Notes: generated by a model not told the origin, from the letters alone. Shown: positions 1 to 11,456, counted from the first letter of the stretch. The stretch is 64,000 nt of DNA from Aeromonas jandaei (GCF_037890695.1 NZ_CP149571.1:1580001-1644000), one strand, 5' to 3'. Numbers and translations are program-made.

Positions 1-2450
<2,450 letters not shown>

Positions 2451-2530
2451 ACAACACCCAAGAAGTGTTCTAAGGCTTGTAGCAAATACGAAGCGAACTA
2501 CTTACATCAGCTTTCTCAGATTGAAGATTT

Positions 2531-2648
2531 TGCCTGGCGGCAATAGCGCCGTGGAACCACCTGATCCCATGCCGAACTCAGAAGTGAAACGCGGTAGCGC
2601 CGATGGTAGTGTGGCATTCGCCATGCGAGAGTAGGACACTGCCAGGCA
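2531..2648 (+). rRNA. rrf: 5S ribosomal RNA
   Basis: It begins tgcctggcgg and ends ctgccaggca, the two complementary ends that form helix I of 5S rRNA. The invariant block gatcccatgccgaactcaga is present, and the length of about 118 nt fits the family. It lies 80 bases after 23S in the same direction, so both are processed from one rrn transcript. No tRNA gene follows before the terminator. Confidence 0.97.
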
Positions 2649-2662
2649 CCCAATACAAGAAA

Positions 2663-2687
2663 CCCCGCTCATCGAGCGGGGTTTTTT
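2663..2687 (+). terminator. rrn operon terminator
   Basis: An 8-bp GC-rich stem, ccccgctc/gagcgggg, with a 3-nt loop is followed by six T. It ends the rRNA transcript just after 5S. Confidence 0.93.
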
Positions 2688-2953
2688 ATTGCCTGAAAAT
2701 TACGCCACCTTCCCGAAAAGCCTCTATTTCCACTAATCCATTCAATCACTTCGCTTTTTAATCCTTTTCTATTCAATTCTGTTGCACCAAAACCGGAGTG
2801 ATCTTGCTCTCGCCTTTTGACTCGCTCATCCGGGTTTGGGCATAAAAAGTACAGAATGTGATGATTCTACCTTTCTTGTGATTCCCGCTCTGCTTTAATG
2901 CCTTCGTCCACATGGATGGACCAAGGAATCACAATAAATTAAGGAATAGAGAC

Positions 2954-3403
2954 ATGTTCAAAAGAACAGTAACGATGATACTGGCGGCGGGAACCCTGGT
3001 ATTAGGTGGTTGTGCATCCCACGGTGGAGCGGAGCAGGCTACTGACAATAGCGATTTTGGCGGCAAGTCCATCTATCTGCGCGGTGAGATGAACGACTGG
3101 ATGGCGACCGATGCGAGCAAGGTGGTCAAGGTGGCCGACAAGCTCTACATGGCGAAAGGCACCCTCAAGAAAGAGTGGGCCCCCTACAAGTTCAAGTTTG
3201 CTGACTCCGGTTGGAGCTGTGGCACCAACTTTGGCTACAAGAGCCCGAGCGATGGCGTTGCCGTACTCGGTGGCGAGGCGGTGCCGGTCAATCCCTGTTC
3301 CAAATATGAGGATATGAAGTTCTCACCAGATGCTGACGGGGTTTATGAGTTCTATCTGAATATGGCGGGTGATACGCCGACCGTTTACGTCAAGAAGCCC
3401 TGA
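2954..3403 (+). CDS. Small lipoprotein with a predicted carbohydrate-binding-like beta-sandwich
   Basis: This is a 149-residue protein. The ATG at 2954 is preferred over the upstream ATG at 2912 because it follows aaggaat and starts directly on a lipoprotein signal peptide: KR, a hydrophobic stretch, then lipobox LGGC with Cys20. After a short linker, the body holds YLRGEMNDW, KGTLKKEWAPYKFKFAD and a C-terminal VYEFYLNMAGDTPTVYVKK. This resembles the early-set (CBM48-like) domains that precede or bind alpha-glucans. Two further Cys residues in the domain could form a disulfide. It stands alone between the rRNA terminator and the reductase operon with its own terminator. The lipoprotein call is firm; the glucan-binding idea is inference from pattern memory. 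Confidence 0.8.
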   Translation: MFKRTVTMILAAGTLVLGGCASHGGAEQATDNSDFGGKSIYLRGEMNDWMATDASKVVKVADKLYMAKGTLKKEWAPYKFKFADSGWSCGTNFGYKSPSDGVAVLGGEAVPVNPCSKYEDMKFSPDADGVYEFYLNMAGDTPTVYVKKP

Positions 3404-3447
3404 TCCATGTCTGAGTGTTAAATCTCTCAGTAAATTAATCAGTTAAG

Positions 3448-3486
3448 TGCCCTGGCGCAGAAACCTGCTGGCCGGGGCATTTTTTT
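3448..3486 (+). terminator. Terminator after lipoprotein gene
   Basis: The stem tgccctggc/gccggggca has one G-T pair and a loop of about 14 nt. It is followed by a run of T. Confidence 0.75.
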
Positions 3487-3518
3487 AGGTTAGAATCGGC
3501 GCCCTCATGGCATTAGGT

Positions 3519-3565
3519 GTACTATATGTTGTGTCATTAATTTTGGATGACACCATTAGTTGTGT
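3519..3565. promoter_or_regulatory. Tandem NrdR-box-like operators upstream of nrdJ
   Basis: Two 16-mers resemble the NrdR consensus (acaCwAtATaTwGtgt as I recall it): gtactatatgttgtgt at 3519-3534 and acaccattagttgtgt at 3550-3565. Their starts are 31 bases apart, about three helical turns, which is the usual geometry of paired NrdR boxes. Against an idealised palindrome they match at 13 and 12 of 16 positions. They lie 50 to 96 bases before the nrdJ start, so repression of the reductase by NrdR with ATP/dATP is likely. Binding is inferred, not shown. Confidence 0.7.
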
Positions 3566-3614
3566 TTTCTGCTGTTGTCATGATGTTGATGCATTCACAT
3601 AAGGTTGATTGAAA

Positions 3615-5762
3615 ATGGCTAAATCCAACCCGGTGCTGGAGAGCGAAACTGGCTCCCGCCTCATCCCCCTCCAGGAAACCTCCCTCGAGATCTGGGATAG
3701 TAAATATCGCCTCAAGAGCAAGGATGGGCATCCTGTCGATGGCACTATCGATGAGACCTACCAGCGCGTTGCTCGGGCTCTGGCGGAGCAGGAGCGGGAA
3801 CCGGAGGCTTGGTATGAGCCTTTCCTGTGGGCACTGCGCAATGGCGCCATTCCGGCGGGCCGGATCACCTCCAACGCCGGGGCTTTTGAGCACAAGCCTG
3901 CCACTTCGACCATCAACTGTACCGTCTCCGGCACCATCGAAGATTCGATGGATGATATTCTCGGCAAGGTGCACGAGGCGGGGCTGACCCTGAAGGCTGG
4001 CTGTGGCATCGGTTATGATTTTTCGACCTTGCGCCCACGCGGTGCTTTTGTCTCCGGTGCCGGTGCTTATACCTCAGGCCCGCTCTCGTTCATGGATATC
4101 TACGACAAGATGTGTTTCACCGTCTCGTCAGCCGGTGGCCGTCGTGGCGCCCAGATGGGCACCATGGATATCCGTCATCCTGATGTGATCGAGTTTATTC
4201 AGGCCAAGCGTGAAGATGGTCGCCTGCGCCAGTTCAACCTCTCCCTGCTGATCACCGAGGATTTCGTCAAGGCAGTGAAAGAGGATGCGCCCTGGTCGCT
4301 GATCTTCCCCTACACCGCCAAAGAGGTGGAGCAGGACGGTATTGCGCTGGACGATCCTGCTCAGGTGCTCTGGGCAGACTGGCCCAACAAAGAGGGGGTT
4401 GTCTTTAACGAACTGGGGCAGGTCGCCTGCAAGGTCTACAAGACCCTGCCAGCCCGTAAGCTCTGGAATGTCATCATGACCTCCACCTACGACTATGCAG
4501 AACCCGGTTTCATCCTGATCGACAAGGTCAACCAGATGAACAACAACTGGTTCTGTGAGGAGATCCGTGCGACCAACCCCTGTGGTGAGCAGCCTTTGCC
4601 GCCTTATGGCGCCTGCCTGCTTGGCTCGGTCAATCTGACCAAGTTTGTACGCGACCCTTTTACCGAAAACGCGGCGTTCGACTGGCAGGCGTTTCGCAAG
4701 GTGGTGGCCATCTTTACCCGCATGCTCGACAACGTGGTGGAGATCAATCAGCTGCCGCTGGCCAAGCAGCGCGAGGAGATCATCAACAAGCGCCGCCACG
4801 GCATGGGCTTCCTGGGGCTTGGCTCTACCCTGACCATGCTACAGATCAAGTACGGTTCTGCCGCGTCCGTCGCCTTTACCGAGCAGGTATCCCAGGAGCT
4901 GGCGATGACCGGCTGGCAGGAGTCCCTGCGTCTGGCCAAGGAGAAAGGCTCTGCCCCCATCATGGAGCAGGAATTCGAAGTGACTGGCAAGATGCTGCGT
5001 CTGCGCCCGGAAATGGCGGCTGATGGCATCAAGGTGGGTGACAAGGTGAAGGGCAAGGTGCTGCATGCGCGTTATAGCCGCTATATGCAGCAGGTTGCCG
5101 AAGTGGATCCTGCGCTGGTCGCCGAGCTGGCCGAAGTGGGTGGGCGTTTCACTCACCACAGCAGTATTGCGCCCACCGGCACCATCTCGCTGTCACTGGC
5201 CAACAACGCCAGCAACGGCATTGAGCCGAGCTTTGCTCACCACTACAGCCGCAACGTCATCAAGCCGGGCAAGAAGAGCAAGGAGAGCGTGGATGTCTAC
5301 TCCTTCGAGCTGCTGGCCTATCGCGAGCTGGTGAACCCGTCCGCCATGCCCTATGCCGATGATGAGGCGAGCCGTCTGCCGGACTACTTCATTACTGCTG
5401 ATGACATCACCCCGGCGCAGCATGTGGACATTCAGGCGGCGGCCCAGCGCTGGATCGACTCCTCCATCTCCAAGACTGCCAACGTGCCGACTGATTTCCC
5501 GTTCGAGCAGTTCAAGGACATCTACATGTATGCCTCGGACTCCGGCCTCAAGGGCTGCACCACCTTCCGCTTCAATCCGGAGGCCTTCCAGGGCGTGCTG
5601 GTGAAGGAGAAGGATCTGGAGAACACCCTGTACGATTTCACCCTGGAGGATGGCTCCGTCATCTCAGTCAAGGGGAACGAAGAGATTGAATACGATGGTG
5701 AGCTGCACACTGCCGCCAACCTCTACGACGCCTTGAAAGAAGGCTATTACGGTAAATTCTGA
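3615..5762 (+). CDS. nrdJ: Adenosylcobalamin-dependent (class II) ribonucleotide reductase, catalytic subunit
   Basis: This 715-residue enzyme reduces ribonucleotides to deoxyribonucleotides using a B12-derived radical, independent of oxygen. The ATG at 3615 has aagg 10 bases upstream; a TTG two codons earlier is less likely. Visible family marks are STINCTVSG near residue 100 (N-terminal redox Cys102), KAGCGIGYDFS near 130, NPCGEQPLPPYGACLLGSVN around 321-340 (radical-site Cys near 323 plus the conserved Glu), PTGTISLSLANNASNGIEPS near 520, and KGCTTFRFNPEAFQG near the C terminus. The usual C-terminal TSCPD/zinc-ribbon arm is absent and is encoded by the next gene. This is the split arrangement known from Pseudomonas (nrdJa/nrdJb). 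The gap between the two genes is 10 bases. Confidence 0.95.
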   Translation: MAKSNPVLESETGSRLIPLQETSLEIWDSKYRLKSKDGHPVDGTIDETYQRVARALAEQEREPEAWYEPFLWALRNGAIPAGRITSNAGAFEHKPATSTINCTVSGTIEDSMDDILGKVHEAGLTLKAGCGIGYDFSTLRPRGAFVSGAGAYTSGPLSFMDIYDKMCFTVSSAGGRRGAQMGTMDIRHPDVIEFIQAKREDGRLRQFNLSLLITEDFVKAVKEDAPWSLIFPYTAKEVEQDGIALDDPAQVLWADWPNKEGVVFNELGQVACKVYKTLPARKLWNVIMTSTYDYAEPGFILIDKVNQMNNNWFCEEIRATNPCGEQPLPPYGACLLGSVNLTKFVRDPFTENAAFDWQAFRKVVAIFTRMLDNVVEINQLPLAKQREEIINKRRHGMGFLGLGSTLTMLQIKYGSAASVAFTEQVSQELAMTGWQESLRLAKEKGSAPIMEQEFEVTGKMLRLRPEMAADGIKVGDKVKGKVLHARYSRYMQQVAEVDPALVAELAEVGGRFTHHSSIAPTGTISLSLANNASNGIEPSFAHHYSRNVIKPGKKSKESVDVYSFELLAYRELVNPSAMPYADDEASRLPDYFITADDITPAQHVDIQAAAQRWIDSSISKTANVPTDFPFEQFKDIYMYASDSGLKGCTTFRFNPEAFQGVLVKEKDLENTLYDFTLEDGSVISVKGNEEIEYDGELHTAANLYDALKEGYYGKF

Positions 5763-5772
5763 GAACGACATT

Positions 5773-6456
5773 ATGGCCAAAAAGATCGACAAGAAAATCG
5801 TCGCCTACAAGGTGCGTACCAAGGATGAGCCGCAAGAAGAGCTGGCCCCGCAGGATGACGTGGTGCACATGCACGAAACCGTGCTGCGCCCGGAGCGATT
5901 GATGGGAACCACCTACAAGCTGAAGACGCCGGAGCATGTCTCCGAACACTCGCTGTTCATCACCATCAACGACATCATTCTCAACGAGGGTACTGTTCAC
6001 GAAACCCGCCGCCCGTTCGAGATCTTCATTAACTCAAAGAGCCTGGAACACTACCAGTGGATCGTGGCGCTGACCCGCATTATCTCCGCCGTATTCCGCA
6101 AGGGTGGGGATGTCACCTTTCTGGTGGAGGAACTGCGCTCGGTGTTTGATCCCAAGGGCGGCTACTGGAACAAGGGCAAGTACGTTCCATCGCTGATCGC
6201 CGAAATTGGCAACGTGATCGAGAGCCATCTCACCGAGATCGGCATGCTCAAGGCGCCGGGGCTGGACGAGCATCAGCAGGCGTTTCTGGCCGAGAAGCAA
6301 GCCGAGTTGAAAGCCGCTCAGGAGGCCGAAGAGCAGCAGGCTGGCAGTGGTTTCCCGGCCAATGCCGCGCTCTGCTACAAGTGCCATACCAAGGCGCTGG
6401 TGCTTAAGGATGGCTGCATGACTTGCCTCAATTGTGGCGACTCCAAATGTGGTTAA
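5773..6456 (+). CDS. Class II reductase companion subunit (TSCPD domain plus zinc ribbon)
   Basis: The 227-residue product continues what is the C-terminal part of single-chain NrdJ proteins. Residues 40-165 form a TSCPD-like domain. A Gln/Glu/Ala-rich helix spans roughly 165-195. The tail carries CYKCHTK, CMTCLNCG and CGDSKCG, two CxxC pairs plus a terminal Cys pair. In the family, the terminal cysteines re-reduce the active-site disulfide of the catalytic subunit and hand on to thioredoxin. The gene is co-transcribed with nrdJ and closed by a strong terminator, which supports a two-chain reductase. In Pseudomonas the equivalent is called NrdJb. The function is by homology and context. Confidence 0.9.
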   Translation: MAKKIDKKIVAYKVRTKDEPQEELAPQDDVVHMHETVLRPERLMGTTYKLKTPEHVSEHSLFITINDIILNEGTVHETRRPFEIFINSKSLEHYQWIVALTRIISAVFRKGGDVTFLVEELRSVFDPKGGYWNKGKYVPSLIAEIGNVIESHLTEIGMLKAPGLDEHQQAFLAEKQAELKAAQEAEEQQAGSGFPANAALCYKCHTKALVLKDGCMTCLNCGDSKCG

Positions 6457-6470
6457 TCCGCTAGATAAAT

Positions 6471-6500
6471 AAAAAGACCGGCCCGATGGCCGGTCTTTTT
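6471..6500 (+). terminator. Terminator of the nrdJ operon
   Basis: A 12-bp stem, aaaaagaccggc/gccggtcttttt, encloses a 6-nt loop. A-run and T-run flanks mean it could work in both directions. Confidence 0.9.
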
Positions 6501-6662
6501 ATTGCTGCTTTTCTGTTCGAACGATTCTGGTGCTGCAAGTCATTTGTTGCGTGATGGTAAAATCGGGCGTAGCGTTGAAGGTAATAAAACTGTCACGGCC
6601 GTGTGGTTTCAATGACATCCGAGATTCACACACGTGGCCCTTCAGTGCCAAGGAGGATGCTT

Positions 6663-8033
6663 ATGGACAATACGGACCGAAAGCTGTTTATCCTGGATAC
6701 CAACGTTCTGCTTCACGAACCCCTCGCTATCTACTCCTTCAAAGAGCACGACGTGCTCATCCCCATGACGGTGCTGGAAGAGCTCGATAACATCAAGGAT
6801 CGCCACAAGGATGTCAGCCGCGATGCGCGGGTAGCCATCCGTGCGCTGGAAGATGTGTTCCGCGATGCGACTCCGGAGCAGATTGCGCAAGGAGTACCGC
6901 TGGCCGGCGAGGCGAGCGGCCATATCTGCATCTTCAGCGATCACCATCTGCCGCAGGATGCCGAGGTGTTCACCGACAAGGAGGCCGACAACCGCATCAT
7001 CAACGCGGCCCTCTATCTGCAAAAGCATGAGTTGAAGCGTCAGGTGGTGCTGGTCACCAAAGACATCAACATGCGCCTCAAGGCCAAGGGGGCCGGACTT
7101 GCCCACGTCGAGGATTATCGCAGCGACCAGCTGATCGACGATATCCGCCTGCTGGCCAAGGGCTTTCAGGTGGTGCCCGGCAGCTTCTGGGAGCGCGTCG
7201 GCGAGTGCGAGAGCGAGACCCATGGCCGCGACACAATCCATGTGATCGATGCCAACCTGCTGGAGGGGGTTCACGTAAACCAGTATCTGGTGGATGAAGA
7301 GAATTTCTTTGCTGCCCGGGTGCTCAGCCACGATGGCCAGAAGATCCGCATCAAGGATCTGGGCCGTGAGCGACTGATGTCCCGCAAGGCGTGGGGTGTA
7401 CATCCCAAGAACGTCTATCAGGGGATGGCGCTGGATGCTCTGCTGGATCCGCACATCGACCTGGTGATCCTGACCGGCCCGGCCGGTTGCGGCAAAACCT
7501 TGCTGGCCATGGCTGCTGCGCTGGAGCTGGTGATCGAGAAGGGGATCTACGAGAAGGTGATCGTCACTCGAAATACCCCGGAAATTGCCGAAAGCATCGG
7601 CTTCCTGCCCGGTACCGAGGAGGAGAAGATGATGCCCTGGCTGGCGGCGGTAACCGACACTCTGGAGGTGCTGCACAAGCAGGATGAGAACATGAGTGGC
7701 TCGCTCAGCTACATCATGGAGAAGGCCAATATCCAGTTCAAATCGGTCAACTTCATGCGCGGGCGCAGCATCCAGAACACCTTCGTATTGCTGGATGAGT
7801 GCCAGAACCTGACGGCTTCCCAGATCAAGACCATCATTACCCGTTGCGGGGAGGGCACCAAGATCGTCTGTTCCGGTAACCTGGCCCAGATCGACTCCAA
7901 CTACCTGAGCCCGGTGACTTCGGGTCTGACCTACATAGTCGAGCGTTTCAAGGATTTCGACGGCAGTGCCAACATCTTCCTCAACGGGGTGGTGCGCAGC
8001 CGGTTGGCCTCCTTTGCCGAGGAGAACCTCTGA
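6663..8033 (+). CDS. PIN domain/PhoH family ATPase
   Basis: This is a 456-residue protein. The ATG at 6663 follows the strong ribosome site aaggagg; an upstream in-frame ATG at 6603 lacks one. Residues 1-130 form a PIN nuclease domain (LFILDTNVLLHEP, EELDNIK, then the acidic TDKEADNRI). Residues 250-456 are a PhoH-type P-loop ATPase with Walker A GPAGCGKTLLAMA near 272-284 and Walker B FVLLDECQN near 374-382. Family members of this PIN-PhoH layout are RNA-handling ATPases/RNases (YlaK/PhoH2 type). It is monocistronic, with its own terminator shared with the convergent thiQ. The exact substrate is unknown. Confidence 0.9.
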   Translation: MDNTDRKLFILDTNVLLHEPLAIYSFKEHDVLIPMTVLEELDNIKDRHKDVSRDARVAIRALEDVFRDATPEQIAQGVPLAGEASGHICIFSDHHLPQDAEVFTDKEADNRIINAALYLQKHELKRQVVLVTKDINMRLKAKGAGLAHVEDYRSDQLIDDIRLLAKGFQVVPGSFWERVGECESETHGRDTIHVIDANLLEGVHVNQYLVDEENFFAARVLSHDGQKIRIKDLGRERLMSRKAWGVHPKNVYQGMALDALLDPHIDLVILTGPAGCGKTLLAMAAALELVIEKGIYEKVIVTRNTPEIAESIGFLPGTEEEKMMPWLAAVTDTLEVLHKQDENMSGSLSYIMEKANIQFKSVNFMRGRSIQNTFVLLDECQNLTASQIKTIITRCGEGTKIVCSGNLAQIDSNYLSPVTSGLTYIVERFKDFDGSANIFLNGVVRSRLASFAEENL

Positions 8034-8055
8034 TTTCACCCGATATGTTTGCATT

Positions 8056-8086
8056 AAAAGGGGAGGCCGATTGGCTTCCCCTTTTT
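8056..8086. terminator. Bidirectional terminator between phoH-like gene and thiQ
   Basis: The stem aaaaggggaggcc/ggcttcccctttt has one G-T pair. An A-run on the left and a T-run on the right serve both converging transcripts. Confidence 0.85.
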
Positions 8087-8112
8087 GATCCCGGCGCAGT
8101 CTTGTGCCGAGG

Positions 8113-8809
8113 CTATTGACCCAGATAGCGCAGCAGCCCCGGGTGGTTGCTATTTTGCAGAATATCCGGCTTGCCTTGCAGGGCGATGCACCCCTCGTCG
8201 ACAAACAGTACCTTATCGGCGATAAGCTGGGCATCCTCCGGATTGTGGGAGACCATCAGTACGGTAATGCCCTGCTCGCAGGCGAGGCGTGCCACTTCGG
8301 CCAGCATCTCCCGACGCAGGGCCGGATCGAGGGCCGAGAAGGGTTCATCCAGCAGCAGCAGTGGTTTGCCCCGCACCAGTGCGCGGGCCAGCCCGACCCG
8401 CTGCTGCTGGCCGCCGGAGAGCTGCTCCGGCAGGCGGCTTAGCATCTCACCGAGACCAACCCGCGTGGCTGCATCGATCACCTGTGCCCGCTGGGCGGCA
8501 CTCAGGCGCAGACCCGGGTGCAAGCCGATAGCGATATTGTCGAACACCGACAGGTGCAGGAACAGGTTGTGATCCTGAAACAGGGTGGTAACTGGTCGCT
8601 CGGCCGGACCGAAGCGGCAACAGATCTTCGCCCTCGAAGCTGAGGCTGCCTGACTCCACCGGCACGAAACCGGCGATCATCCCGAGCAGGGTCGACTTGC
8701 CTGCGCCGCTTGGGCCAATCAGTGCAGTGATCTCCCCCTTGGGCAGCTTCGCGCTGAAGCTGACGCGCCAGTCGGGGTAGCTGGTCACCAGCGTATCAAT
8801 GTTCAGCAT
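8113..8809 (-). pseudogene. thiQ: Thiamine ABC transporter ATPase, frameshifted
   Basis: ThiQ powers thiamine/TPP uptake by the ThiBPQ transporter. The start at 8809 has tggagg just upstream and overlaps the end of thiP by 14 bases. The N-terminal frame carries LPKGEITALIGPSGAGKST (Walker A, residues 32-40) and runs out after FEGEDLLPL. A second frame, ending at 8113, resumes with ERPVTTLFQDHNLF and holds the signature LSGGQQQRVGLARAL, Walker B LLLLDEPFSALD and the H-loop MVSHNPEDA. Removing one base near 8611 (plus-strand gaccgaagc read as gaccaagc) joins them into LPLGPAERPVTT, giving about 232 residues, the normal ThiQ length. All catalytic motifs survive on the two sides. It is either a recent lesion or a sequencing error. 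Confidence 0.9.
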
Positions 8810-10418
8810 GTTTTCCTCCAAGCCCCCGTTCCACCAGCCAGAACAGGGAGAAACAGAGTGTCAGCAGCAGCAGGGCGGTGGCGGCCGCCTCGGTCAGCCG
8901 GTAACTGCCGAGCTGCTGGTAGAGCAGCCAGGGCAGGGTGGTGAGCTCCTGGCTGCCAAACATGGCGATGGCGCCAAGATCCCCTAGCGAGAGGATCATC
9001 GACAGTGCCATCGCCAGTGCCAGCGGACGGCGCAGCAGCGGCCACTCCACCAGCCGCAGACGATGCAGGCCGCGTACCCCCAGGCTGTCCGCCAGCCGGT
9101 CATACTGGCGCACCACCAGCTGCATGGGGGCGGAGAGGGTGCGCAGCACATAGGGTAGCGCCATCAGGGCGTTGACCAGCACTACCAGCCAGGGGCCGAG
9201 GGCGAACACGTCGGCAAAGGGCATAAACAGGATGAACAGGCCGGTAGAGAGCACCACGGCCGGGATCATCAGGATCACCGAACCGCTGGCCTCCCACAAG
9301 GCGGCAGCCCGTCGCTTGCGAGCCCGTACCCGCAGATGACGGCTGGTGAGCAGCAGCGCGCCGCCGAGCAGGGTGGCCAAGGCACCGGCTGCCAATGCAA
9401 TCAACAGCGACTGACCGCTCGCCTGCCACAGCTTGGCGGAAGTGAGCGCAGTCAGCAGGCCGGGGTGGAGGCCGGCGACGACGATGGCCAGCAGCGGCGG
9501 CAGAAAGATGGCGAGACCGATGCAGAGCGAGAAGAGATCCACCACAGCCGTGCCCGGCTGATGGCGATCCGGCCGCAGACAGGGACGACGGGGAGTCACC
9601 CGACTGGCTGGCGTAGTCTGCAGTTTGTGCTGCAGGAGCAGCAGGGTGGCGGTCAGGATGAGCTGCACCAGCGCCAAGCCGCCAGCGGTGGCGAGATCGA
9701 AGTCAAAGCGCAGCGCCTGATAGACGGCCACCTCCAGGGTGGTCGATTTGGGGCCGCCGCCCAGCGCCAGCACGGTAGTGAAGCTGGTGAAGCAGAGCAT
9801 AAAGATGAGGCTGGCCAGCCCGGGCAATATGCCGCGAATGAGCGGCCACTCCAGCAGCCGGAATATATGGGATGAGCGCATGCCGAGCTGGCTGGCGAGG
9901 CGCCAGCTCGATTCGGGAATGCTCTCGATGCTCTGCAGGATGAGACGCGCCGCCAGCGGCATGTTGAAGAAGACATGGGCCAGCAGAATGCCGAACAGGC
10001 CGTAGAGATAGTTGCCGGGATCCAGTCCCAAGCTGCGCAGCAGTTGCGGCAGCCACCCCTGTTTGCCATGTACCGCCACGATGCCGAAGATGGCGATGAT
10101 GACCGGCAGTACCAGCGAGAGACCGAACAGCTTGATCAGCAGGGTTCGGCCAATGAAGCGGCGCCGTGCCAGCGCGCGGGCCACCGGAATGGCCAGTCCC
10201 AGGCTCAGCAGGGTGGAGAGCAGCGCCTGCCAGAGGCTGAAGCCCAGCACATGGCGCAGATAGGGGTCTGCCAGCAAAGTGCGCGGCGCCAGTGAACCGG
10301 CCTGCCACAGCAGGGCCGCCAGCGGCCCGAGGGACAACAGCAGGATCAGCAGGGTGGCTGCACTGCCCGGCAGCCACCAGAGGGGGCGATCCTGTTGCTT
10401 CAGCGCGAGCTGACTCAC
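8796..10418 (-). CDS. thiP: Thiamine ABC transporter permease
   Basis: ThiP is the inner-membrane channel of the thiamine/TPP importer. I place the start at the GTG at 10418, whose GTGA overlaps the thiB stop by four bases, the usual sign of translational coupling; an ATG at 10451 inside thiB is the alternative. The 540 residues contain about twelve hydrophobic segments in two homologous halves, each with a BPD permease EAA-like loop (SSWRLASQLGMRSSHIFRLL and DRLADSLGVRGLHRLRLVEW). Length matches E. coli ThiP (536). The reading frame is intact, unlike its two partners, so the loss of function in thiB and thiQ is either recent or an artefact. Confidence 0.93.
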   Translation of the reverse strand: MSQLALKQQDRPLWWLPGSAATLLILLLSLGPLAALLWQAGSLAPRTLLADPYLRHVLGFSLWQALLSTLLSLGLAIPVARALARRRFIGRTLLIKLFGLSLVLPVIIAIFGIVAVHGKQGWLPQLLRSLGLDPGNYLYGLFGILLAHVFFNMPLAARLILQSIESIPESSWRLASQLGMRSSHIFRLLEWPLIRGILPGLASLIFMLCFTSFTTVLALGGGPKSTTLEVAVYQALRFDFDLATAGGLALVQLILTATLLLLQHKLQTTPASRVTPRRPCLRPDRHQPGTAVVDLFSLCIGLAIFLPPLLAIVVAGLHPGLLTALTSAKLWQASGQSLLIALAAGALATLLGGALLLTSRHLRVRARKRRAAALWEASGSVILMIPAVVLSTGLFILFMPFADVFALGPWLVVLVNALMALPYVLRTLSAPMQLVVRQYDRLADSLGVRGLHRLRLVEWPLLRRPLALAMALSMILSLGDLGAIAMFGSQELTTLPWLLYQQLGSYRLTEAAATALLLLTLCFSLFWLVERGLGGKHAEH

Positions 10419-11393
10419 TGGGCGACGGCTTGCAGCCACTCGCGGATCCACCCTTTGCGATTGGCGGCCACCTCATCGCTGCTGAAGGCGAGCGGCTTGG
10501 ATACAGTGATCATCTGCTCGAAGCCCTTGGGTAGCGGCGTGTCGATAACCGGATACATCCAGTTGCCGGTCGGGATCTCGTTCTGGAAGGCGGGGCTCAC
10601 CATAAACTGCAGGAACTGGTCAGCCAGCTTCTCCTGTTTGGCGCTCTTCAGCTTGGCGGCCACTTCTACTTGACGGTAGTGCCCCTCCTCAAAGGCGGCA
10701 GCCTGATACTGGGGCTTGTTCTCGGCAATAAGGTGGTAAGCAGGGGAGGTAGTGTAGGAGAGCACCATGTCCGCTTCGCCATCGAGGAACATGCCATAGG
10801 CCTCGGACCACCCCTTGGTGACGGTGACCGTTTTCTTGGCAAGCGTGGCCCAGGCGGCAGGTGCCTTGTCACCATAGACAGACTTCATCCACAGCATCAG
10901 CCCCTGCCCCGGGGTCGAGGTACGGGGATCCTGATAGATAACCTTGAGATCGGGGCGCTCCACCAGCTCTTTCAGGCTCTTGGGCGGAGTCTTGAGCTTG
11001 CTCTTGTCGTAGACGAAGGCGAAGTAGCCGTAGTCGTAGGGGATAAAGGTGTCATCCTGCCAGCCACCCGGCACTTTGATGCCATCCAGCTTGGCGGGAT
11101 GGGGGGCGAACAGGCCGCTCTGCTTGGCTTCACTGATGAGTGCATCATCCAGCCCCAGCACCAGGTCGGCCTTGCTGTGGTTGCCCTCCAGTCGCAGCCG
11201 GTTGAGGATGGCGACGCCATCTTCGAGGGGAACCAGATTGAGGGTACAGCCGCACTCCTTCTCGAAGGCTTGCTTGATCTTGTGCTGGGCCCCAGTCGGC
11301 AGTGAAGGAGCTGTAGGTGTAGACGGTGAGGGTGTCGGCGGCGAAAGCCTGAGCCGAGAGCAGGCTGGTGGCGACCAGCAGCAGGGTTTTCAT
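10415..11393 (-). pseudogene. thiB: Thiamine-binding periplasmic protein, frameshifted
   Basis: This is the substrate-binding component of ThiBPQ. The start at 11393 opens a signal peptide (MKTLLLVATSLLSAQAFA, then ADTLTVYTYSSF). The frame is lost after TADWGP near 11288 and continues in another frame with HKIKQAFEKECGCTLNLV, LEDGVAILNRLRLEGNHSKA and DLVLGLDD, through to WIREWLQAVAQ at 10415. One extra base in the minus-strand run tggggccc, or two missing bases beside it, restores a protein of about 325 residues, the expected size. The gene follows a TPP riboswitch. With thiQ this makes two lesions in one three-gene operon. Confidence 0.9.
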
Positions 11394-11456
11394 CAAGGGC
11401 ACTCCATTATGAGGTGCCAGCGGGTGAGGGCGCAAAAAATGAGCGCCGTGCCTCAA

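Noticed and set aside
6642..8234. A 530-codon minus-strand frame opposite the PhoH-like gene
   Set aside because: It is an antisense shadow with no recognisable domain; the plus-strand frame has Walker A and B and a strong ribosome site.
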